Of a DNA stretch of 64,000 bases, positions 12,001 through 20,800 are shown piece after piece; position 1 is the stretch's first letter; the number at the start of each line of letters is the position of its first letter. The translations under genes were made by a program, and so were the position numbers. This stretch comes from Flectonema sp. DT1601 (Eukaryota > Euglenozoa > Diplonemea > Diplonemida > Diplonemidae). The notes below the pieces were generated by a model that did not search any database, had not been told where the DNA came from, and saw only the letters and a list, made by a program, of their open reading frames with translations. The stretch lies in the NCBI GenBank assembly GCA_964019425.1, contig OZ025796.1:496001-560000 (forward strand). Direction: 5' to 3'.

Positions 12001-14776
12001 CAATACATCAGATCGCTGTAGTATATTAGAAAGAGCTATTAGTGAAGTGTTGTCTTCACCTGATGTAACAGATTCTGCTAAGTCACATTTAGAAGTACTG
12101 TTGGCGACTAGAGATACTTCTCAAGAGGTTCCTGTCGACTCATCTAACTACCCCATTGATGCTTCGAGTGAGCTTTCTGTACCTGGTATTCGTGATGGTC
12201 TCACAAGTATTTTAAATACTACTGGTGCTACAGACATGTCTTCTCAATTACGTCATCGTCTGGAACTCTTGGCTGGTGCTCCAAAAACTAGTTTCATTCC
12301 TAAACAAGCAGCTGGTGGCCATAACATCGCTCAGGTAGTTGTATTAGAGCCTCCAGGAGCTGGAGAGTGGCTGGACTGTACTATATTAGATTCGGTTCAG
12401 GGAACTGATCAACACCGGATTAGAGTCGCAGCACTTCCACAGATCCATCCGGCATATCGATTTTCGGGAAGGCAATTAGTTGTCTCCAGTGAACATCTTC
12501 GATTCGGTGATGGATCTGGTGAACAGATATCAGTTGGGTCTCGTGTTCGTAGAAATCCTGATCACTGGAAATGGGGAGATCAAGATGGTGGATCAGGTAA
12601 AGTTGGAAGTGTAATAGAAGTTGAAGGCAATGGTTGGATATCTGTTCAATGGGATCACTCTGGTAGGAGATCTCGTTATCGTTATGGAAGTGAGAATTGC
12701 TACGACGTCTTGGAAGCTCTGGATCAACGAAACACCACAACCAGTGCCACAGACGAAGCCGGCATCCGTTGCGCAGTAATTGCCGCCTTGGAGTCACCTG
12801 ATGCGGATTCGTTGTCTGAAATCGCCAGAATCCGACTGCACGCCCTAACTGGACCTGCTTCCCCGCAGCGCAAAATTTCTTCTGACGTCAAAAATCTCGT
12901 TGAACAGATCCGTCGTAACCAACCTTCTGCTTCCCAACAAAATGAGAACACACCTTCCGATAGCAATGCTCCAATCACATTAAAGAAGGGAAGGTTACAA
13001 AGTTGGATTACTGAAGCTTACAACTTACTAGCAGAGACATCTGATGGAATAGTAACTGCGAGAGGTCATCAATGGGTTCTGTTAACACAAGAAGTTAGTA
13101 GTAAGATAAAGGAAATGTCAAGTAATCCTTGTCCTGTTGTTGAAACAGATTTCGATTACGGAAAACTACTTATGGTTGGGCAAGCATCTGGTAGTGGTGA
13201 TCTACTTCACACGCTGAGAGATTTACTTGTTGACCGCGATGAGACAATTCTGCGCAAGCTCGATTCTCTTGTAGGTCGAAATGATTTGTTGCTTTCGTCA
13301 TCTGATGCTGAAATGCAAACATCTCTTCCTTTGACTTCTAATAAAGGAACAACAGTTGATCTGCTGGTCACTACGGGTACATCGATAGGGTTCAAAAAAA
13401 GATACGGACCAGTCAAGGACTCCCCCACCAGGGAATCCAAAAGATCACCTCCGAAGGTCAGACAGCCCTTAAGACCAGTCACTGCGGAAGACCTCGACTC
13501 TGAACCAGATCCAGAGGTTTGTGTTATTTCCTTACCGATATTTATATACGACTTGAACACTTTTATAGTTACTTACTTGTTGAACAATCTAATTAATATA
13601 AACAGGTCACTCGCGCATTAAAGGACTTGGCTCTCATGAATAAACGTAATTTCCAGCCGTCTCAAGACTCTGCGGTATGTGTAATAATTTATTAATAAGA
13701 CTCAACTGTTTTACTGTACTGTAGTAAAGATGATATTTCTTCACAAACAGAATGACCAGTGGGTTGACTATATCGTGGAGAGCACCCTCAACGACCCAAG
13801 CATTAGTGACCTCCTTCCGAATAACTTTGGTCGCGATGCTTCCGGCAGTGTCCGCTTTGGAACCCGCAAGATCGATCTCGTGGCGGTAAATGAGTTTGCA
13901 GCTGTTCGCATTGGAGGAGGTTACATGTTATTTTCAGATTTCATTAAACGATTCGCTGACACTGAAAGAAGGAAGTTGGTAGTATCTCCAGACAAAGTAA
14001 ATGGAAGAAGTGCATCACCCTTAGCTTTAGTAAGATCAGGTAGAGATATGGTCTTCGTTGATCCTCAAGAGGTAAGTGATCCGACTCATCAGATGGCGAG
14101 GATGAGTACGGGACCTGCAGGTGCTCGTCGCCCATCAACCCCGAGAAGGGTTCGGTCTTCTCATGAGGAGTATAGTATTTCAAATAGACCAATGTGGTCA
14201 GGACAAATGGATCGAAAGATTTACAAGAAGAACTCGAGCTTTTCTGGACCTCTTCCGGAGTCCAGGACTGCGACACCTACCAGACGACGAAGTCCTTCAC
14301 CCTCAACGAGATACGCTTCTTCAGCTTCTCAGTGGGTTGGAAAGGCAGCACCACTTCCTTCTGTGGATCTAATTGATGATGAGCTTGTGGAAGAACGTTG
14401 TGAAGATCCGATTGGGGAGTCTTCTCAAGGAGCTAACACACTCGATTTGTTGGAGAATCGATTGCAGCAAATTCTTAACAATCCGACTCCGTCTGGCCTG
14501 AATCGTTCTCCTTCACCTTCTCCTTCAGCCAATCCTTGGCGTGATCCTGTGAGACCAATTGTCTCACCTCGTGCTGATCGTGAACGTCAACCTTCTAGCC
14601 CTCGTTCTGATCTTTCTCGTCCGGCTGTTGATGAGTCGGGTAGAAGAGTTTTTAATCTCGCGTCTCATCCATTTCATGAAGACGCTCGGATGGGCACTAT
14701 TGATTATCAATCTTACATGCAACCTCACGGTAGCCAGAGACGTGGCTCTCGTCCTCCAGTCCATCCTGGGTATTAA
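1..14776 (+). CDS. Giant coiled-coil/helical-repeat protein with RanBP2 zinc finger, MIB/HERC2 and GAR (GAS2) domains; 5' end outside window
   Basis: Six exons (1-588, 687-8106, 8205-10475, 10578-13516, 13606-13674, 13751-14776) join in one frame into at least 4,770 residues; the frame is open at base 1, so the N-terminus is missing. In order I see a Gln/Glu/Leu heptad coiled coil; a RanBP2-type zinc finger at 241-312 (W-x-C-x2-C-x11-C-x2-C); a long helical region with two repeat families, WKEVARRLL-like and LPxELRxQL-like; a MIB/HERC2 domain at about 12535-12710 (GSRVRRNPDHWKWGDQDGG); a GAR domain at about 13850-13960 (AAVRIGGGYMLFSDFI); and a basic Ser/Pro-rich tail. GAR domains bind microtubules in GAS2 and spectraplakins, so a cytoskeletal cross-linker or scaffold is my inference. 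MIB/HERC2 modules usually bind protein partners in ubiquitin ligases, but no RING or HECT domain is present here. I know no protein with this layout. Confidence 0.85.
8117..8158 (+). repeat. ATTTT pentanucleotide microsatellite inside an intron
   Basis: A run of about eight TTTTA units lies in the second intron (8107-8204) of the giant gene. It keeps the reading frame open for a short way past the donor site, so the intron could be mistaken for coding sequence. Confidence 0.8.
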
Positions 14777-15467
14777 TAGTAGTTAAAAATTAAAAAAAAA
14801 AAAGTTTTTTTTTTTTTTTTGTCTTGTTTTTTTCACGACCTCTCTTAGTTTGGTCATGTTTTTGTTTGATTTTTCTTTTGTGCTGTGGCACCTTTTTTGT
14901 ATTGTTAAAATAAAAAAAAATATTTTTTTCGTGTAGACATTCTACCTATTTTTAGAACCAGTTTAAAAAAGAAAAAAAAAATAAATTAGAAAGTGATATT
15001 GTGGGCGAGAGGAATAAAAGTTGATTCTCGAAAGGCACTTTTTTTTTCCTTTCATTTTGTTATTCTGGAGTTTTTTTTTTTTTTTTTTTTTAGATTTATC
15101 CTTTAAACATCCACTTCCCAAATCTCCCTGCTTGGGGAGGCATTCGTGTGAATATATAGAAGATTTTGCTACCTTATTATACAACACATTGTTGCACCGC
15201 CTTCTCTCGGTGCCATTCACTTGTAATGTGCGTCTACTCGTTTGAGTTTTCAAGAGGTTGTTTCCATTTCTTTCACCCACCCATTTCCTTTTTTCTTTGC
15301 AGTCGTGGGATTAAATGCAAAACGGTTTTGCATTATTTCCCCACTTTTTTTTTTGTTTGTTGTTGTTGTTGTTGCTGTTGTTGTTGGTGTACCGTTGTGA
15401 GTTATATTATCAACCATTTTCTTAACCCCACCAAGATAACGAGGAATATCACAAAAAGAAACGAAAA
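14777..15467 (+). other. Intergenic: 3' UTR of the giant gene and leader of the dioxygenase gene
   Basis: No coding signal. The stretch holds poly(A) and poly(T) runs and an imperfect GTT triplet run near 15355-15385. A pyrimidine-rich tract ends in CAG at 15302, 165 nt before the next ATG, and is a candidate splice acceptor (see separate entry). Confidence 0.6.
15286..15302 (+). promoter_or_regulatory. Candidate 5' UTR or trans-splice acceptor (pyrimidine tract plus AG)
   Basis: A C/T-rich tract ends in TTTGCAG 165 nt before the dioxygenase ATG. It differs from the A-rich acceptors of the coding introns, so it may receive a spliced leader or close a 5' UTR intron; sequence alone does not decide. 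Confidence 0.35.
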
Positions 15468-16604
15468 ATGAGGTTGTCAAAAGCAATCAGCAGGATGTCA
15501 AAGTATGCCCGTGGCATGGCCTTGGAGGCTGCGCCATGTCCAAAATTGGAGAACCCGGTTGCTGTTTTCGGAAGACAGCATTTACCTGATGCAAGCAATG
15601 AACTACTTCCTAAACAGCTATCTTCTTCAAACGGTGAATGGCCAGCATTCTTTAACAGCACTGAGACTGATGTTGAAATCCTCGCTAAGACCTTAACAAG
15701 CCCTGAGTTTGAAAAAAAACTTGTAGAAGAAGGTGCTGTTTTAATTCAAACCAACCTAAGAACCTACCAAGAGTTTTCGGACCTTATTGATGAGGCTGGT
15801 TGGCAGACAAGAGGGGCTGATGACTTTGCGAGATCGATGGGCGCCAGATCGATGACTTCTACGTGTGTCACCTCATCAGTTAGAACTGCCTCAGATGATC
15901 ACAGACTTTATACCATTGAACCTCATCATGAGTACCATACTTGTGCTTTTCCAAATAATATTTTATTATTTTGTGAAACCTGTCCATCTTCAGGTGGTGA
16001 ATGGCCAGTTGGAAACGGAAGAGAGATCCTCAAACAATTAAAACCAGAAGTCGTAGAGAAATTCGAAAGACTTGGAGCAAGATATTCTCTCTTCTATCCC
16101 TCAGTTAACTCTCCGGAAGGCAGCCGTTACAATACATGGGAGAAGAATATTATGCCAACTAAAGAAGAAACTGAATCATACTTAGAAGACAGAGGCTACA
16201 CATGGGAATGGGGTGAGAACAACTCCCTTCGCTACTGGCAAAACTTCCCGGCGATCAGATCTCACCCAAAGACTGGTGAGAGAGTTTGGTTTAATCAAAT
16301 TCACGCTCATCACAAATCATTTTATGAATGCCACCCGGCATTCGCCAACTCCTTTGAAGCAACCGCATCTAAGAACCAGTGGCCAGTAGACTGTTTGTAT
16401 GGAGATGGGTCTCCTATTGAAAAGGAAACACTTGACCACATCAGAGAAATTGTTTGGAAAAACTGTATTGGAATTCACCCAAAGCCTGGTCATCTTCTCA
16501 TCTGCGACAACTGGCTTGCGTTACACGGAAGACTCTCATTTCCAGAGGGTGAGCGTAAGGTGTACGCTGCTACCACTTTCTATGATGAAGATGATGAGGA
16601 GTAG
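15468..16604 (+). CDS. TauD/TfdA-like Fe(II)/2-oxoglutarate-dependent dioxygenase
   Basis: Single exon, 378 aa. The fold is that of the TauD/TfdA (clavaminate synthase-like) family. The iron ligands look like H-x-E in IEPHHEYHT (about residues 145-150) and a distal His in NWLALHGRLSF (about 350), followed by the Arg of ERKVYAATTF expected to hold the 2-oxoglutarate carboxylate. The HHE form, in place of the H-x-D of bacterial TauD, also occurs in plant clavaminate synthase-like proteins. The N-terminus (MRLSKAISRMSKYARG) is basic and lacks acidic residues for its first 18 or so positions, so it may be a mitochondrial presequence. The tail is acidic (DEDDEE). Such enzymes hydroxylate small molecules; the substrate cannot be read from the sequence. 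There are no introns and the gene lies in the same direction as its neighbours. Confidence 0.82.
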   Translation: MRLSKAISRMSKYARGMALEAAPCPKLENPVAVFGRQHLPDASNELLPKQLSSSNGEWPAFFNSTETDVEILAKTLTSPEFEKKLVEEGAVLIQTNLRTYQEFSDLIDEAGWQTRGADDFARSMGARSMTSTCVTSSVRTASDDHRLYTIEPHHEYHTCAFPNNILLFCETCPSSGGEWPVGNGREILKQLKPEVVEKFERLGARYSLFYPSVNSPEGSRYNTWEKNIMPTKEETESYLEDRGYTWEWGENNSLRYWQNFPAIRSHPKTGERVWFNQIHAHHKSFYECHPAFANSFEATASKNQWPVDCLYGDGSPIEKETLDHIREIVWKNCIGIHPKPGHLLICDNWLALHGRLSFPEGERKVYAATTFYDEDDEE

Positions 16605-16955
16605 AATCATCTTCTTTTTCTTGTTATATTTTATCAAGCTTTACCGTATTGGGTTAGAATATGTTTGGGGTAGGCTAAAACCTTGCTTCAGAGTTTTCGA
16701 TCCATTCTACTACCCCCTTGACCGATCAATAAACATTAACAAGGGATGAGACAAGACGTGAGAAGCTGTCACACTACGATTTGGTGAGCAAATCGAAAAC
16801 TTATTATATTGAAATACATAAAAACTAAGAAGTTCTGTTTCCTATATTTTGCTCAACACTTGCTTCTTCTCTTTTTTTACTTCTTAAAAGCGAATGATGT
16901 GTTAAATAGGGAGTGGCTTTACTTTTTTTTTTTCCTTTTTTTTATTTTCTCAAAA
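16605..16955 (+). other. 3' UTR and intergenic DNA after the dioxygenase gene
   Basis: No coding signal. It contains a stem-loop at 16715-16745 that presents AATAAA in its loop, then T-rich sequence leading into the tandem repeats. Confidence 0.5.
16715..16745 (+). terminator. Stem-loop with AATAAA in the loop (candidate 3'-end signal)
   Basis: CCCTTG (16715-16720) pairs with CAAGGG (16740-16745), and the 19-nt loop carries AATAAA at 16728-16733, about 120 nt after the stop codon. Position and hexamer suggest a role in 3'-end formation; this is inference. Confidence 0.35.
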
Positions 16956-17637
16956 TCATTATTATTATTTATTATTAAGTGGGTGTATAGCCCTGGTTCT
17001 GCTTGTACGAAGTCTCTGTTGAGCTTTTTTGTGCAGTTAGATGTGGCTTTCTGTGTTTCATTTTTAATTTTCAGCCTAAATGATACACCCCAAATAAAAC
17101 ACAACAATTTTATTTTTTAAAACCATTATTATTATTTATTATTAAGTGGGTGTATGGCCCTGGTCTCATCGGCGTTGGTTGTTCTGCAACTTGTGCGGAT
17201 GAGTGGCTACCTGTGTTTGTTTTTGACTTTTAGCCTAAATAATACACCCCAAGTAAACACAACAATTTTATTTTTTAAAACCATTATTATTATTTATTAT
17301 TAAGTGGGTGTATGGCCCTGGTCTCATCGGCGTTGGTTGTTCTGCAACTTGTGCGGATGAGTGGCTACCTGTGTTTGTTTTTGACTTTTAGCCTAAATAA
17401 TACACCCCAAGTAAACACAAACAATTTTATTTTTTAAAACCATTATTATTATTATTTATTATTAAGTGGGTGTATAGCCCTGGTCTCATCAGCGTTGGTT
17501 GACTTCAACTTGCGAGGATGGGCGGCTACCTGTGTTTTTGACTTTTAACCTAAAAAATACATCCCAATAAAAACACAACAATTTTATTTTTTAAAAACCA
17601 TTATTATTATTTATTATTAAGGGGGTGTATATCCCCA
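16956..17637 (+). repeat. Tandem array of hairpin-forming repeats of about 158 bp (four copies plus a partial fifth)
   Basis: Copies start at 16956 (most diverged, 167 bp), 17123 (158 bp), 17281 (159 bp) and 17440 (158 bp), with a truncated copy from 17598. Copies 2 and 3 are nearly identical. Each full unit opens with ATTATTATTTATTATTAAGT and carries an inverted repeat, GGGTGTAT near the start and ATACACCC near the end (17148-17155 with 17242-17249 in copy 2). A smaller nested stem, CTCATC with GATGAG, encloses GTTG and CAAC. In copy 4 the inner sequence changes but pairing survives, partly through G-T wobble. There is no open reading frame. It could be a tandemly amplified miniature inverted-repeat element or a structured RNA array. 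Confidence 0.85.
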
Positions 17638-18551
17638 AATTATTATTTGTCTGCAGCACTCTTCCCGACTGTTGGGAGAGTGCTTCTTACAGGTAATGTA
17701 TCATGCATGTCTTGCCAATTAGTGCTTTGACATATTGATATTAATAACAACATATTTATTACGTACTTGACTCTTTTTTTTGTCATTTGTATGCTTCTTA
17801 GTTTAAATGCTGCTGTCCAAACGTTCAATATTCGCAAGCCGACGAAGGCTGTTAGTCGTCTAACAGTCGCAGTAGCGAGGGCTGTTGGAAGGTATTTGGA
17901 ACTTCTATTTTCTTACGTTGAGTTTTGTACCGTCAAATTCTCAAAATTAACTTTTTTTTTCATTTCCGAAACCCCAAATCGATCTCAAGTAACGATTCCT
18001 CTCTTATTTTTTTTTCTTTTTTTTTTTTTTTTTCTTCTTTCCCCGATTGGCAAAGAAAAAGAGGTGGAGAAAAGAAAAAAAAAATTAAAAAAAAACAAAA
18101 GGGAAGCTATCAGCGAGTGTCCTCCAATAGTGACTGTTTGAACCGTCGGAGCTGACTGTTGAGAGGAAAACGAAAATGAGGGAAAAAATAACTAAAACAA
18201 AACAAAAAAACATACTATTTGTGTTTTGTCAACAACCACATCAAAAAGAAAACGATAAACGAAAAAAAAGGGGGGGGGAGAAAAAAAAACTTTTGAGAGG
18301 AGGAAAGAAAAAGAATAATAATAACGACAACATCATTCATCACCTTCCCCATCTTCTCTATCGTTCGTAGTGTGGGCGGGGGTACCCAAATCATTACTTT
18401 GTTCACGTTATCGAAAAGTGTTGTATTTGATAATTAGGTATTGAACCACAACAGAGATATTTCTTTTCTATTTTACAGGCACGCAGCTTTCGCTGTTTTT
18501 TTTAAACTTGTTTTTTTTTCCCCTTTCAGCGGGGGTAAGGGGCTCAGACCC
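17638..18551 (+). other. Intergenic DNA with homopolymer runs
   Basis: No gene seen. Runs of T and A and lysine-like frames over AAA/GAA tracts are low-complexity artefacts. A pyrimidine-rich tract ends in TTTCAG at 18529, 22 nt before the next ATG. Confidence 0.5.
18511..18529 (+). promoter_or_regulatory. Candidate 5' UTR or trans-splice acceptor before the LisH gene
   Basis: A TTTTTTCCCCTTTCAG-type tract ends 22 nt before the ATG at 18552. Same style as the tracts before the genes at 15468, 23783, 45465 and 48164. Confidence 0.35.
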
Positions 18552-19658
18552 ATGTCCGAAGATGCGAAGAAGAAAAAGAAAAAGAAACCAAAGATCCTTG
18601 AGGTGTGCTTCAATCATTTATCTTACAAACTGTGAAAAAAAAATAACGTTAAACAAAACACAAACACAGCGCCCCTCTGAACAGCAAATAGATGAGGTAG
18701 CCGTTGGAATGCTTCGAGAGTATATGCACAAAAGAGAATTCAAAAACACATTAGCTATATTCGATGAAGAAATGCCTCGTAGTGAAGTAACAATTCAAAG
18801 CAGGCAGCTAATGATGGATTTACTACATTATTGTGGAACAACCTGCGAATCCAGCATCATCGAGTTCGTCTGCAAGGGAAGGGTTACTAAGTTATACCAA
18901 CTAAAGGAAATAGCTGAACTAGACATAGAACTTCAGGCACTGCAGCAGGAAGCCAAAACACTCAGTGAAGAAGTCGCACCTTTGAAAAAAACTCTCAAAA
19001 AATTGAAAAAAAAAACCGAGCAAACGATGGAAAAAGCCTCCAAGAAGCAACAGACAAAAACTCGGAAACCCAGCCCAGCTCCGGTTATCGACCGGTCAAG
19101 CAGCTGGAAACCACCTGGGATCGATTCTTCAGGAGACAGTATTTCGGATATTGGTGTTGGCCTTAAGAAGGGAGACTCACAGATTGGGTCCAAAGGTCGA
19201 AACTGGGCACCTCCGACTGTCACGACGGATAAAAACTCTCCTTACACATCTTGGGCTGTTAATAATACAGTTCGTAATTCTGAATTGTCTGATATTAGAA
19301 AAATGATCCAGGAAGAGGTAGAGTTCGGAAGGGAGAAGGTAGAGCAAGTGACCACCCACCGTCAACCTCTCCTAATTGATAAGAACTCTGTATGTCTTAC
19401 TTTAGTTATAACATTGTTAAACATAACAATTTCTTCTTTAAATAATTTTTTCAAAATTTAAAATAGAAATCTGAGTCTGGCCTCCGACCTGGTCCGCTGA
19501 GTATCGACAAAGAGAGTGTTCGCTACTCGTCAGGAGTTGGTGACCTGAAGTCTCCAACGGAAGTTAGATCGCCAGTTGAGAACCTGCTGCTGGCGCCATC
19601 ATCTTCAAACATGAGTAGCGGACTGAGGAAGGATACAAAAAGGGTTTCATTTGCATAG
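18552..19658 (+). CDS. LisH-domain protein resembling the N-terminus of MINDY4
   Basis: Three exons (18552-18602, 18670-19389, 19467-19658) encode 320 aa. The ATG at 18552 is preferred because it opens exon 1 just after a strong acceptor-like site; an upstream in-frame ORF would run through the intron. Residues 1-17 are lysine-rich. A LisH motif follows at about 25-50 (VGMLREYMHKREFKNTLAIF), then DEEMPRSEVTIQSR, close to the E-x-P-R-S-x3-I-x2-R segment I recall after the LisH of the deubiquitinase MINDY4/FAM188B. No MINDY catalytic domain follows. Residues about 95-165 are a Lys/Glu coiled coil and the rest is Ser/Pro-rich and disordered. LisH motifs dimerise and are common in centrosomal and microtubule proteins, so a scaffold role is likely; the exact function is unknown. 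Confidence 0.72.
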
Positions 19659-20749
19659 TTTCTTTTTTTCAATATCATCTCTGGGTCTAGCGATTTCATG
19701 TGACTTGTTAGAGTTTGAGCTTCATACTCACTTTTATTTAGTTTTGTTGAGTTGTATCCCTCGTTGGTTAGCTACCACATCATTAGAATTAGACTTGGAT
19801 GTGTTATTCACAATGGCTACCTCGAGGGGGGCAGTACACTATCTGTAAAAATATAATCACTTTTCAATATCGTTTTTTTTTAATGTTCAGTTATGTTGGT
19901 TTGTGGGTCGAACCCTCCCTCAGACGTCCTTCCCATTCTTTTAGTTATCTGATTGTTACTTTTTTTTTTAAAAAAAAAATTTTTTTTTTTTAACTTCACA
20001 AGCTATATAGCTATCGGCCCTGGTCATTATATTTTTTGGGTAAAGGACTGCGTCTTTGAGCAGTATCAGACTCTTGTGTGGAAAAAAAAAATAAAGAACC
20101 GACGCGATATTGTCAAAGCGATTCGGTTCATTCATTCGGTGTGTTGGTAGCACCCTTGGGCTTATTAATTGTACACCTGTGCGTTTATTAACAAGCCACA
20201 TAGCTAGGTTTTTTTTTTTTTTTTTTTTTTTTTTGTTTTCCCCTATTAATTCTTATGGATTCACTTAACTTAATACTTCGTAAGGAAAAAAAAAAAAAAA
20301 AAAAAAAAAAGGAAAATTTACAAAAGGAAGTTAATTTCAGTTCTACAAAAAGGTAAAATTTAATGGAAACAACCTTTTTTTTTTTTTTTTTTTTTTTTTT
20401 GGGGTGAAGAAACTAATGTTTTATTGTAACTGGAATGTGTTAGTTATTTTTCAACTCAGTCTCTTAAACTAAGCTCATCTCTTGCAGGAATCATTGTTGG
20501 GAGTTTAGTTGGATTGCTGACGACTGCGAAAAAGCAAAAACATTTTATGTGTATTCGTAAAGGGTTTTCCGATTTCTGACTAGCAGCGCCAAGCCCTATG
20601 CAAGTGATTCTTTAACCGCATTATATACTTCACCCCTCAGGAATTACCGAACAGAGATCAAAGGCTCAATTATATTTTTTGGGTGAAGAAACTGATGTTT
20701 TATTGTAACTGGAATGTGTTAGTTATTTTTCAACTCAGTCTCTTAAACT
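19659..20749 (+). other. Intergenic DNA with long A/T runs and a duplicated gene front
   Basis: T-runs and an A-run of over 20 nt alternate at about 20205-20400 and could fold on one another. At 20402-20516 lies a copy of the start region of the following gene without its start codon (see separate entries). No other coding signal. Confidence 0.6.
20402..20516 (+). pseudogene. Start-less duplicate of the 5' end of the cyclase-like gene
   Basis: 115 bp match 20681-20800 with two mismatches and one 5-nt gap. The gap removes ATGGA, the start codon and the two bases after it, so this copy cannot start the protein at the same place. The match covers leader sequence and about 16 codons, then stops abruptly. 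It looks like a short, recent partial duplication. Confidence 0.85.
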
Positions 20750-20800
20750 ATGGATAGCTCATCTCTTGCAGGAATCATTGTTGGGAGTATAGTTGGATTG
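20681..20800 (+). repeat. Functional copy of the duplicated leader plus first codons
   Basis: Partner of 20402-20516. It contains the ATG at 20750 used by the downstream gene. Confidence 0.85.

Noticed and set aside
10595-13621. A separate gene starting at the ATG at 10595
   Set aside because: The intron at 10476-10577 joins it in phase to the exon before; the LPxEL-like motifs also continue.
16956-17637. CRISPR array
   Set aside because: Units of about 158 bp are contiguous, with no unique spacers, and the setting is eukaryotic.
18176-18370. Small Lys-rich proteins in A/G-rich DNA
   Set aside because: Low-complexity frames over homopolymer runs, with no codon bias or conserved start context.
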